64,000 nucleotides of DNA. Origin: Coix lacryma-jobi var. lacryma-jobi (taxonomy: Eukaryota; Streptophyta; Magnoliopsida; Poales; Poaceae). Of this stretch, positions 20,887-31,700 are shown piece by piece. The position numbers were made by a program, and so were the translations under genes. The notes beneath the pieces are model-generated. The model was not told the DNA's origin. It did not search any database and worked only from the letters and a program-made list of their open reading frames with translations. Positions within the stretch are counted from its first letter, which is position 1; the number at the start of each line of letters is the position of its first letter. The stretch lies in the NCBI GenBank assembly GCA_009763385.1, contig CM019823.1:169228302-169292301 (forward strand), in the 5' to 3' direction.

Positions 20887-21275
20887 GCAAATATTTTTCA
20901 TAGACAATTACAATAATATCTCAGGGGTATCCAAGATAGAGGCTGTCACGAACTATGTGTTGTGTGCATGTCCTACCTTATGTCCAAGGGGCCGAATATG
21001 CATGTTAGGGTAGCACTACGAGCCTTATCGCTCACAACAGCCCCCAATTCCTTCACGAGCAAGTTGCTAAGATCTTCAAGATGCCCATGGCTTGCTCTTA
21101 ACAAGACATATTAGTTAGCAAATATGTCTCATAGTCGATTACAACAATATCTCAAGGATATACAAGATAGAGGCTCTCTCAAACTATGTGTCATTGTCAT
21201 GTCCTACCTTATGTAAGGGGCAAATATGCACTTTTGTGGTCCGTATTGTGGGCCTTATTGTCCCCAACAACCCCT
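20887..21275. repeat. Diverged direct duplication (~160 bp copies)
   Basis: 20887-21055 and 21118-21275 align: both contain CAAATAT..TCATAG.C.ATTACAA, ATATCTCA.GG.TAT.CAAGATAGAGGCT and CATGTCCTACCTTATGT, followed by GGGC(C)..ATATGCA. They have diverged by many substitutions. It may be a fragment of an unrecognised older transposable element. Confidence 0.7.
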
Positions 21276-21479
21276 GGGTAACAACTTCAGGATCAAGATG
21301 TTGTGGTCTTGATGATGTTCTTGGTTTGCACTCCCCATGCCCGAGTGCTCCAACTTCTTCTCTTGCGCAGGTTTCCTGAGTGATGTCTTGTTGGGCACGC
21401 CTCTTAAATAACTTGAGGTAGTGAACTAAGATGCACTATCCACCCAAATTTGAATTTACTCTCGTTATTTTTTTTTGCG

Positions 21480-21605
21480 TCGGGAGTAAAGGTCTTTTAG
21501 TCTCAGTTGAAGTCTAAAATTGGGACTAAAGATTGATCTTTAGTCCAGGTTGGTATTACCAACCTGAACTAAATGTCCTCCAACCTTTAGTCCCGGTTGG
21601 TAGGC
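21480..21605. mobile_element. CACTA-type subterminal repeat remnant
   Basis: Repeats of the kind TTTAGTCCCGGTTGGTA, with the inverted form TACCAACCTGAACTAAA, the same family as the subterminal repeats at 2335-2545. No full terminus is visible, so this is a fragment or a small non-autonomous derivative. Confidence 0.55.
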
Positions 21606-21654
21606 CCCTCATGGATCAATTCAAAAGGAGAGTGTGCAGAACTATGTCACAAAT

Positions 21655-21760
21655 GGTCTATAGTTGAGTTGGTAAGGACTTTACGCGCGAAACAAGAGAT
21701 ATTAGGTTCGAATCTTACATACGGCAAGAGAGAGGTCTCCCTATAATTTCATTTATTTTT
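21655..21760 (+). mobile_element. tRNA-derived SINE candidate
   Basis: An A-box-like TATAGTTGAGTTGGTAAGGA is followed about 30 bp later by the B-box-like GGTTCGAATC, spaced as in a tRNA. A T-rich tail (CATTTATTTTTTCT) follows. Arms do not pair well enough for a functional tRNA, so a pol III-type SINE head is the better reading. Confidence 0.35.
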
Positions 21761-22462
21761 TCTCCTAGAAATGCCACCGGTAATGATTCTAAAATCTATC
21801 ATTGAAAGTAGATCAAAGAGGTAGCACTAAGAAAACACAGGTTGTACTATTTTAGTTTGGGTTCATGTGTCCTATGTATGGCAATATTCTTATTGCTTGT
21901 GTAATTTATAGTTGTTTATATTTTTTTCTAGCAATATATGCTAGTTATTTAGATACAGAAGTTGTTAAACTTATGCCTAAAACAGCTAATAACTAGAAAG
22001 TCAGAATAATCGATTAATAGTAAAAATATCAATTTATTTTTTGTATGAGGTAGAAATAGAAATATAAAAATAAATATTTCTTCACAACACAATTACTAAA
22101 GGCAAAATTTGAATTAAAAGTTGTGAAAAAATATGTTTTGACCTCCAAAAGGACCGGGAAAAGGCATTAACACAATTAGTCCACATATTATAAATAGCAA
22201 ATAGCTGAGAATTCAACATTGAAAATTTTAAATATATATATAAAAAAGACCATGTGAACACGGAACTATCCCCAAGCAGAAAAACAATGTCTCGGAGTAC
22301 CGATAATAAGAACCATCGAAGCGCACTTCCGACTCTCGATGCCCATTCACCCACCATGCTCTATGCATCGCCTTAGCTTGTCCTCTACCTGTGTTTCTAG
22401 CTGAGAAGTTTTGGCATCAGTACCATCAATGTTGGATGAAGAGGAAGTAACCGAATATAGTA

Positions 22463-22731
22463 TTAGAGCAGGTACAATAATTGGCTTATAGCCAAGCAAA
22501 TGCTGATGTGGAGGAGAGAAAAGAGGAGAGAGAGGAGAGCTTGGCTCCCATGCAAGCATCAAGCTGGGAATGGAAGCATAGATAGTAATAGGTCCCAATA
22601 GAAATGTACGTGAGGAGGAATAAGAAAGAGAAATAGTTTGTAGTCAAATAAAAGACTAACTATTGTATAGCTTGGCTTTTAGAAAGAGAAATAGTTTGTA
22701 GCTCTATTATTGACCATGCCCTACCATAACA
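22463..22731. mobile_element. MITE with GAGCAGGTACAATAAT-type ends
   Basis: The left end TAGAGCAGGTACAATAATTG and the right end (read back TAGGGCATGGTCAATAATAG) are imperfect inverted repeats. Inside are AGCCAAGC/GCTTGGCT inverted pairs and a repeated AGAAAGAGAAATAGTTTGTAG. This is a common grass non-autonomous element type. Target duplication unclear. Confidence 0.55.
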
Positions 22732-23341
22732 ATTCCGACTATCGTGCCTCAAATCCGATGACCTGCATGGCAATAATGACCTAGGGGAGGAAAATATAAT
22801 GTTTTTGACGATCAAGATTGTGGTGAAATCACAAAAAGTGTATGACTTTGACCCCTTAGATATAATTGGTCTATGTTTGTTTGTTTTTATTTACGAAAAG
22901 CTAGTACGTGGTCACATCATTGCTGATAGCGTTGCGGTAGAGCTAGTGGCATACTAGATCACGTGTATAGATCAGTACTGGCTTACTAGCACTGGTGGTT
23001 GGTGTTCTATAACCTGTTTGGGAAAGCTTGAGATGCCTATGGATGTTGTTGGAGACATCAGTACTTTTGTGACCGATCATGTTTGATGGGAGAGAGAAAA
23101 AAAAAACAGCTAAGTACTGTACTCCGATGGTACATATACTACCACTGTACGGAGTACATTCCAGCATCGAGCTACGGAGTATGTGGCTTCACGACGATAT
23201 ATGGACAGCACTGTCCGACCGGGACGCGTTACGTACGATGCGGTCGCGAGTGCCGCGTGAGGGATCGACGTGCTCCGCCGCAGGCTGCCGCCGCGCAAGT
23301 GCATGTGGCTTTTGGCTTGGACGGGGCACCCGCTTCACGTG

Positions 23342-23456
23342 CCCCCCCCCCCCCCCCCCCCCCCGGCCGTGGAGCGGCGAGACGGCCCGCGCGGGGCGCG
23401 CCCGAACCGAAGCCACATGCCTCGCGCTCCCGGAGGAAGGGGGGGGGGGGGGGGGG
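23342..23456. repeat. C23 run and G18 run 74 bp apart
   Basis: 23342-23364 is 23 consecutive C and 23439-23456 is 18 consecutive G on the same strand. The pair can fold into a C/G hairpin or, on separate strands, into G-quadruplex and i-motif structures. Confidence 0.9.
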
Positions 23457-24370
23457 TGCGCGGCCGGCCGGCCAGCCGCGGCAACGGTACACCACTGCCT
23501 GAGCGCTGCGCTGCGTTCGTCCCAGGCAGAGGCAGGTCAGACCGGCCGCCGCCAGAGGCCACGACCACGCCACGCGCGTGGAAAATCTCATGGTCTTGTC
23601 GTATGTGCCGCTGCTATTATATTGCTCTTGCGGGAGGGAAAAACAAAAAACTATCGCAGCTGGCACCAAAAGTTACAACAGCCGGGTTACAGCCTACAGC
23701 AGCCGCCTAGACGCCGCGCACACAGTCACATGCCATGCCATGCCATCTCACCTCTTCCCATGCATGCATGCAGCAGCAACAGCATGCATTGCCACTGACG
23801 GACCCTGACCGATGTCGTCTCCCTCCTCTCCTCGCACGGCCGGGCCGTGTGCCCGTGTGTGGGCGGGCGAGGGCGACTGTAAAAAGCGGTAAAACGAGAC
23901 CCGGTTTTCACCTTTTTGCCGAGTTACCGCTTTACGGCTGCCTCCGGGTGGTACGTGCGGTAAAAAAGCCGAACCTTGAACCAAAAGATCTTCTCGCACT
24001 TTGTTTTCTCGTGCCGTGTCGTCTCTCGACTCACAGGACATGCACGCAGTGGATCCGGGCCGGCGCCGGGCAGCCGGGCACCGGGCACCGGGCCTCGGCC
24101 TCGGTCACTCTGATGGATCCAGCTGAAAGGGACGTTGCGCCTGGGTTGCGATGGTCCCTGCCCTGCCGGCGCGAGGGGCACCGCGGGCGGGGCCTTTTGA
24201 CCGTCCGATCCATCAGTCGCTCGCCCACCAAACAGCGCGCGGTGGTTACCAAGTTCAATCTCACACACACACAAAAAAAAAAGAAAAAAGCACAGCTAGC
24301 GTACAGCAGGGCCAGCCCTGATCCCGTGATCGGGACCATTAGTCCCTTTTTTGAATTCCAAAATCTAATA

Positions 24371-24629
24371 CACCCTCCATCCCAAATCATAAGGCATTCC
24401 AAGAATCTTGGAGAGTCAAAGTTTTTCAACTTTGACTAAATTTATATAATAAGATAATAATGTTTATGATACCAACTAAGTATAATTAAATTCTTTATTA
24501 GTTATATTTTCATAATATACATATTTGATATCATAAATCTTTGTATTTCTCTCTAAAATTTTGGTCAAAGTTGAAAAACTTTGACTCTCCAAGATTCTTG
24601 GAATGCCTTATAATTTGGGATGAAGGGAG
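24371..24629. mobile_element. Stowaway-like MITE
   Basis: A 259-bp fold-back element flanked by TA (24369-24370, 24630-24631). The ends CACCCTCCATCCCAAATCAT and (read back) CTCCCTTCATCCCAAATTAT match, and the arms are complementary over about 60 bp (AAGGCATTCCAAGAATCTTG / CAAGATTCTTGGAATGCCTT). Confidence 0.88.
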
Positions 24630-25425
24630 TAACTCGAAAATAAACTAGTTTATTTAGATAATAATAAATATTATTAGTTGCCTTTTTTCAGTCGAGCTAC
24701 TAGTTAAGTTCTATTAACAATATGGTGGAGGATTTTTTTAAAATCTAATTAATTCATAATTTTGATATACTAATAACGGATCAACTAGACTTAATAAATC
24801 TATTTCATGATTTTCAGAGGAAACATATAATTTTATAGTCTATTTTTAATTGCATTCAACTCCATGTGATGTGACAACCAACAATCAATGCTTGTGGCTT
24901 TTATATTCATCATTGATGGTAGTAATATTTCGACTGGACGGCTGGCTGGGTTGCTCAGGCAGTCAGGCCAGCAGACTGGGCGGCTGGTGACCACGTTTTA
25001 ATTGGAGCGTGTGACCATCGTGCAGCGAAGACTGGAGACGCTGAGGCAGCTTCCAGGTGTATGATGATGGCGTTTCAAAACATCATCCGGTTCATTTGTG
25101 TCATTATAAACAAGTGGAGAATCTATCTACAGTACTCCATCCGGAGGGAGCATTTAAGCCAGTTCCGGGTGGCGCCAAGCCCAGGCGGCATCATCATCCG
25201 TACTATAGAGGAGGAGGGGAGAGCTGGGATGAGCCTGACTGCCTGACCTGACGCTGACGCTGACTGAAAAAAGTTACTGCTAGCAGGGGGAGAGGAGGGA
25301 GGAGCACGAGAGGCTTCAGGACGGAGGAGGGAGGAGGGCTCAGGGCTATCTCTGCGCTATCTCTGCACTGCGCTGGACCACTGACTGCCACTGCATGCGT
25401 AGGAGGACATGAGCTGACGGGGCCA

Positions 25426-25454
25426 ATGGTATGGTATGGTATGGTATGGTATGG
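25426..25454. repeat. (ATGGT)n microsatellite
   Basis: Nearly six perfect ATGGT units. Confidence 0.95.
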
Positions 25455-25928
25455 CACGCAGCGCAGCACTGGTGCGGCCGCTGGCCAGAGGGCAGTGTGA
25501 ATGCAGGCGTGGGGGGCCGCCAGCTCGTCGCGAGGCCGCGCCCGAAAACACGAGACCGAATCTTTGACCAACTTCTCGCTCCGGCGCGCGCCCCACACCC
25601 ACCTCCACCTCCACCTCCACCTCGGCAGGGCACGACGAGACGGCCGCTCCACGGACCACGGCCGTAGTCGCATCAGCAGGGAGCAGCATCAGCAGCAGCG
25701 GGTAGCGGTATGTGCCGGCCTGCCGGTTGGACTTGCAAGCCCATGCCAGCCTAGCAGCCTATGGCTAGCCACTAGGAGGGGCACTAGGCACTACTAGCCT
25801 GGGGCATGCATAACGGAAATGGGCAAGTGCATGCGCAACGGTGCGCGGCCGGCCACGACCAGACCCCTGTCAGCCTCATGTGTCAAATCACGTCCTGCGT
25901 TGCTGACCGTGCATGTACTACTACTGTA

Positions 25929-26019
25929 CTCCCTCGGTCTCTTTTTAAGTGTCGTTCGGAAAACGTGTCTGTGAGAGAAACACGGATTTCTAGATACAAT
26001 TATTTAGGGTAGGAGGGAG
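25929..26019. mobile_element. Short Stowaway-like MITE (91 bp)
   Basis: The left end CTCCCTCGGTCTCTTTTTAA and the right end read back as CTCCCTCCTACCCTAAATAA, flanked by TA. The interior ACACGGATTTCTAGATAC and GTCGTTCGGAAAACGTGTCT are shared, inverted, with the 91-bp element at 36840-36930, so the two are the same subfamily. Confidence 0.75.
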
Positions 26020-26393
26020 TAGCTACAGGCACGAGATGCGAGCAGTTCATGCGATGCACGTACCGTACCGTAATGGCTGCGATGCAGATTCGTTGCCGCA
26101 ACAATACAGTGATGCTGCGCCTGCGCCTGCGCCTGGAATTGCAAAGTTGAAAGCTCTTTTCCCGCGATTACACAGTGGTGTGCGGTGCATGCAATGGGCT
26201 AGGCGGTCGCTGGGTGCAGACCCCGGACAACGCTGCGGTGCGGGTGCGGCTGTGCTTCGTCGCGCGCGTCAGTGTTTGTGTCGTTGAGGTACTTGTAGTA
26301 CCCTACTCGTACATGCCACTTCTGTATCTGTACTGTACTACTACAACACACGACGAATAGGACGTACTACTACTACAAACTGCTACACTGAGG

Positions 26394-26633
26394 TGGTGTT
26401 TGGTTACAGACCGGCAACGGCAACGGCAACGGCAATCAATACCGTGCGATGAGATACCCGAGCGTAAAGGGAACCGATGCTGCTCGGAAGGGGTCGGGAG
26501 CGACTTTATATACGACCGGAATAATTTACGACGTAATCTGTTACCCGCTGCATGATCCAAACAAAAAACAACGCTATCTGCTTGCAGCGTAAACGTTTGC
26601 CGGGCTCAAAGCTCCGAAACAAACAGCCCCTGA
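26394..26633. mobile_element. Possible MITE with GTGTTTGGTT-type ends
   Basis: The left end GGTGGTGTTTGGTTAC faces a right end that reads back as GGGGCTGTTTGTTTCGGAGC, and TGAG lies at both flanks. The ends pair only partly, so this is tentative. The interior has CGGCAA repeats. Confidence 0.35.
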
Positions 26634-27172
26634 GTACTCCGTACCTACGTAGGCCATTGTCATCGCCGGCCGGCGACGGTCGATCGGTTCCGTTTCCATC
26701 ACCGAGGCAGCGCTAGCTCGGGCGATCCAGCTGGTCTATGTACTTATCCAAGCCCTACTTCTATCACGTACCAGCACACACCAGCAATGCATGCTGTACG
26801 ACGATTAATTATTAGCAACCGGCCGGTGCCCCCATCCAGCACGCCGCACGCACGCACGCACACGTACTGCAGTGCGGTGCAGGCTAGCAGTAGCAAATTA
26901 TTAATTGTCAAACCAAGAAAAGTAGTATAATCAGTAATCAATCAGTAGTACGTGGCGTAGGCCGTAGGTAATAACAAATATGGCTGCATGCAGGTTCCGC
27001 GAAAATTTGCATGGGGTTTGACGAAAACCTCGTCGAAATCACCAGGAACTTGTTGCTACTACTGCTCAATAAGCCTGAAATCGACGGCACTTGGATAATT
27101 TCCATCTCATGTCGATCTTCCGCGCGACTACCGCGTCCCGTGTGCATGGGTCCTTTTTTCTTTCACATTTCC

Positions 27173-27333
27173 TATATTTCAGACGTCTGAACAGTTTTGT
27201 CTTTGTCTTTCCAATAAAAAAAATTATCATTTATTTCTTATAATTTGTGCTAATAAATTTGGACCATTGGATGAAGATCTGAAGGTGTAGTCGTGGTCTG
27301 GAAAGTTGTTATATCTCAGGCGTCTGAAATATA
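27173..27333 (+). mobile_element. 161-bp repeat with palindromic ends, copy A
   Basis: Both ends carry the palindrome type TATTTCAGRCGYCTGAAATA (left CAGACGTCTG, right CAGGCGTCTG). The interior (ACAGTTTTGTCTTTGTCTTT, GGATGAAGATCTGAA, GTAGTCGT) matches, in inverted orientation, the copy at 51874-52035. Non-coding. Superfamily not identified. Confidence 0.75.
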
Positions 27334-28175
27334 ACAAATCTCTTTTTCTTTAACTCTTCACAAAGACGGAACCAGGGGGGCTAGCAGGGGCCGTGCCCCC
27401 CCCCCCCCAATGAACAGTGAAACTTTTAAAATATGTATAAAAAAATCAACTATATAGATAAAAATATATAAATTCACTATTTTTATGATAATAGTATATT
27501 TTTCGTTAAAAATATTAAATATACATATAAAAATGTTCAAAATCTATTGGGACATTTATATTTATCATATTTATGAGGTATAATCGCATTGTCTGGCCCC
27601 CTTAATCAAAAGTCTGACTCTTCATATTTTGATCTGTCTGTATTTATACACGGTCCATATATATGATGCTCGAGCTGGCACTGTCGCTACGGTCCATATT
27701 TAACACGGTCCGTACGGCATGGTGTACTGTCGCGCGCGCCACCATGGCAGTTCAGTGCAGCGGCGCACGCACGCACGCACAGGCCAATTCCCAGTTTGAC
27801 AAAAAATTTCCAGACCCCATGGTAGCCATTAGGCTGATACTAGTTGACTTCGAGCAGAACTCGCAGGAAACTTCACCGCAGTTAGCATGAAAAATCTGAC
27901 GCGCGGCATGCCTGCCTGCACGACACTAGTGGCCGGCTCCAGACCGTGTGTGTACTTATACTCACAAATTCACGATGCAAAGCACAAAACTCTCTCGCAG
28001 CTTTTCTGCAGATCGACCAGTAAACCTCCATTACAGAAGCAGAAGCCATCCACAGTTAAGCAAGCACAGCAGCTCGCCAGGCCAGTCAGTCTGCTGATCC
28101 ACAGTTAACCTCCATTGCTCCTGCTTTCCGATCCCCTGATCCCTGCCTGTAGCACTGCAAAGACGCCTCTCCAGG

Positions 28176-28451
28176 ATGTCAAGCATGGCAGGCGTTCAGC
28201 AGAAGCTAGTACTCGTATGGCCGTGCGTGAAGCTGTTGATCGTCCTGGCCCTTGTGATGTCGGCACCGGACGGCGCCGCTGCCTCCTCGAGGCCTCTGAT
28301 GAGAGCAGCCGCAGGCGAGAGGCAGCAGCAGAGCACCAGCGGCGGCGGCGTCCTGGCGTCAGTGAAACTAGCCGTGGTGATGAGGAAATTGTGGGCGGGG
28401 CCTTCTGGCTGCACCTACGATCCTAACAGCCCTGGACGGCGCTGCCCGTGA
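28176..28451 (+). CDS. Small secreted-peptide precursor candidate
   Basis: A 91-codon frame with a plausible plant 5' leader and no introns. Residues about 11-33 (LVLVWPCVKLLIVLALVMSA) look like a signal peptide, ending near SAPDGAAA. A variable middle rich in Ala, Gly, Ser and Gln (ERQQQSTSGGG) follows, then the C-terminal tail AGPSGCTYDPNSPGRRCP, with Cys79 and Cys90 framing YDPN and SPG. That layout (signal peptide, variable spacer, short conserved-looking Pro/Gly/Cys tail) is typical of plant signalling-peptide precursors. I cannot assign the tail to CLE, CEP, IDA, PIP, PSK, RGF or PSY; a two-cysteine phytocytokine of the CTNIP/SCREW kind is only a weak possibility. ATG codons at 28176 and 28185 are both possible; the first is used. 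A Stowaway MITE begins 32 bp after the stop. Confidence 0.6.
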   Translation: MSSMAGVQQKLVLVWPCVKLLIVLALVMSAPDGAAASSRPLMRAAAGERQQQSTSGGGVLASVKLAVVMRKLWAGPSGCTYDPNSPGRRCP

Positions 28452-28482
28452 TCGTACCCGTTTAATTTAAGATAAAACTATA

Positions 28483-28742
28483 CTCCCTCCATACCCATAT
28501 TAGTTGACGTTTTAAAAAAGATTAGAGTCAAACATTAGGAATATAGATCATCAATAACTATTAAGTTTCTAAGTTTACAAATATAAAAATTATATAAATG
28601 GATTTGTCTTAAAGAATACTTTTATAAAAGTATACATATATCACTTTTTTTATAAATATTTTTATAAAAATAAGAGGTCAAAGTTGTGTTTTGAAGACCG
28701 TATCGCTGTTCTAAACGTGAACTAATATGGGTATGGAGGGAG
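28483..28742. mobile_element. Stowaway-like MITE
   Basis: A 260-bp element between TA dinucleotides (28481-28482, 28743-28744). The ends CTCCCTCCATACCCATATTA and (read back) CTCCCTCCATACCCATATTA are identical for 20 bp. It sits just downstream of the small-peptide gene and could supply its 3' end. Confidence 0.9.
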
Positions 28743-31700
28743 TATATAATAGAAATAACAAGTCAGTAACAATTAGTAGCATCTGCAGCGCCTATATGAC
28801 ACGTACGATATTAAATTCATATGCTGCACTTTGAAATTCGTTTGTTATTTAAATTCAGAAAATTCATTTGTAAATAGTAGCCGCTCTCTGTACAAGTAAG
28901 TTTCACGGGTCGGTTGGAAGTGTAGATCTTCCATTTGTAGTTTTTTTAGAGTTTCCATTTGTAATTTTATCAGCGCAATGAAATACATTATGCACTATGT
29001 ATACACTACAGGAAACACGATCTTCGCCGAGTGCCTTCGAGTTTGCCGAGTGCCAAATTTCGGGCACTCGACAAACAGTCTTTTTGTCGAGTGCCGGAAA
29101 TCTGGCACTCGGCGAAGACTGAGCACAAGGCAAAGACTGCTTTGCCGAGTGCCCAACACTCGGCCAAGAAAAGCACTCGGCGAAGTGTCATCTTTGCCGA
29201 GTGCCGCACACTCGGCAAAGATGAGCAGTCGGCAAAGTGTCGCGGGCCAGACGGCATCCAGGCCCGTCCGCTTTGCCGAGTGCCCGCCGTCTGACACTCA
29301 GCGAAGACCCCCTCTTGGCCGAGTGTCAGCCACGTGGCACTCGGCAAAGCGTGTGGCCCCGTTGTTTGACACGTGGGCTGTTCTTTGCCGAGTGCCACGT
29401 GACTGGCACTCGACGACGATCCCCTCTTTGCCGAGTGTCAGCCACGTGGCACTCGGCATAGTTTTTTTTGGGATTTTGGACACCAAATTTTTTGTGGGTC
29501 ATTCCCACACTACCACTGTCAATATGTTCAAATTTGACAGTTTTTCAAAACTTTTTGTTATATTTTTTGACTTTCTTTCGTTTTCTTGAATTTTCCTGAA
29601 AGACGCAAGTTTGAACTGCGGGTGCATCGAATAATAGATTTTCATGATTTAAAAAATGTTATTCTTGTTCTTAACAGTATGTTGAGGCCAAATCCAAAAA
29701 CTGACCCTAGGTTTCGATCAACGTGCTCACGGGGCAACGCCTCCAAATTACGTGCGGATGATTTTTTAATTATAGAAAATGCAAATGAATTCCGAAAATC
29801 GCGAAACTTGGCGAGATATTGTTACATCATATGCGTATGCCGTGAAAAAAAATTGAGAAAGTTTCGAACAACTTGGAATGTTGATGGGAGTTACTAGGAA
29901 CCACGTGGACGCGCTGAGTCAGTGTCGTCGCTAGAGTCTGCAGGCACGCTGTTCGTGCGTGTGCTCCCACATAGCTCCCGAGAAATTCCTCTCGAAGTTG
30001 TGCGCCCATGCATGAGCATGACACGAGATACTAGCTGATAGCATCACCGATCCATCACATCTCGAGGTTCCAGGCAAAAGGCCAAACAAGAAGTAAAAAA
30101 ACGAGGGAAATTTCCATCTGCAAATCAGCAGAACCCCTCCAAAAACAAACCGGTTTAAGGACATTATGACATCGATCGAGAAAGGATCTTCACAGGTTGC
30201 TACGTGCTGTTTGCATGCCATCCAGACCTAGAGACCTGTACTGTACTGTTACTGTATGCATGTACTATCCCAGAACCAGAAGCAAAAGAGAGAGAGAGAA
30301 AAAAAACAGGGGCCCCACATATTCTGCGTGGACTCCAGCTCCAGGAGTACGTATCGTATCAGGACACGGATCAGTCACGTTGCTGCTATGTGTTCGTTCA
30401 GCTATCAAATACGGAGCAGTATTTTTGTATCGTAACACAACAGTATCAATCTCAAACGCCGCCGAACAGAGCCATTAATTAATAAGTTGGAGTAAGTTGT
30501 TTTATAAGTTGGAGTGCTACTGTATTTCTTCTAGCACATTAGCCGTCGCCTTCCATGGCTTGTCAATGTCATCAGTGAGCCCAACTATAAAAGCTTGCTG
30601 CTGGCCCACAGGCCCAGTGAGTAGTCCGTCAGAGCATCACCGCCCATGATCATCCTGAGCTGGGGTCCAAGGGATCTAGTAGTGTACTGTATTTTAACCA
30701 CTTCGGGGGCACAGTTCCATGCGTGCAAACCGCCAAGCCTGTGAGCGGTGCACAGTGCACAGCACATACTTACAGTACAGTTCAGCTGCCGTTTGGGTAT
30801 GGCACCCAGCTTCCCTGTGTTTTCGTTTTGGGAGCATTCTGGGACCGAGCCCGTGACAGTTTTGAGCGCTGATATGTCTATTCCTTCTGACCACGAACTT
30901 TATAGGCTCCATGCTGCATTTTACTAATCGTGAACTCCGGGTAAAAATGAATCCTCCTTACTAGTACATTTCAAGAAGATAGCGATACTCCTACGACTTC
31001 GTTCTCCTTAAACGGACAGCAGCAGTACAGTACTGCATTGTGCACTGTGCAGCCAAATGCCGCTGTTTCGTAAGACTGTAACCTGCAGCCAATGCACGCC
31101 ACCGCCGGGCCTCTCTTGCACGGTACCGACGTACGTGAGGCTGCAGGAGCTGGATCACAGGATCAGGCCGGCCGCCCGTGAGCGGTCCGAGCGCGATGGC
31201 CTGCTGCCCTGGAGAGGCGTCAGAGGGTCACAGCAGGCGCCGTGCGGGCGCACCCGCAGCGCCGACACGGCGACACGCGCTCCGGTGGGGAGGGGCAGTG
31301 CCGTGCACTTGACCGTCTGCTGGGTACGCGCGTCGCCCGTGTCGGCGACCGTCCGGCTGGTCTCCCGGGGCGCGCGGCCGCCGGCCGGCCATGCGCCGGC
31401 GACGCTCTGTATAACTCTGTTCGTGTTCTCGTTCTCGTCCGGCTCCTGGGCTGCCTGCTGGTTACGTAGGTTGCTGCTGGCTCCTGCAACTTCCGGAACT
31501 GTTGCTGTTCTGCCATACCAGCGGCGCGCAGACAATTTTTATGTGCGCGCAAACGGTTTTTCAGAACAGCCTTTTCTCTGCTCCATATGTGATTTATCTC
31601 TATCTCATACTCCGTATATCATATCTGTGCAAAAGTGGCAGTCATATCTGTGCAAAAGTAGACATATACAAGGATGCCTCCTGCGCCATGACTGGCTACT

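Larger units (their letters stand above)
18431..22462. other. Repeat-rich intergenic region
   Basis: No gene recognised. Contains the GIF1 distal upstream region, a tandem duplication with a 24-base C run (19303-19452), two diverged copies of a 160-bp segment (20887-21275), a CACTA-like remnant (21480-21605) and a tRNA-like SINE candidate (21655-21760). A 120-codon minus frame at 19455-19817 has no domain. Confidence 0.5.
22732..28175. other. Intergenic region with GC-rich core
   Basis: No gene recognised. 23200-24250 is GC-rich, with overlapping frames of up to about 240 codons on both strands; these are compositional. Other parts hold MITEs, microsatellites ((ATGGT)n at 25426-25454, CCACCT units near 25590-25622, C13 at 27396-27408) and many TGCATG/GTAC words. 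Confidence 0.5.

Noticed and set aside
21655..21728. Functional tRNA gene
   Set aside because: A and B boxes are present but the acceptor and anticodon arms do not pair properly, and a T-rich tail follows, so a SINE-like copy is more likely.
23079..24439. Frames of 140-240 codons on both strands
   Set aside because: They run through homopolymers and across GC-rich and AT-rich DNA without a domain or splice logic.
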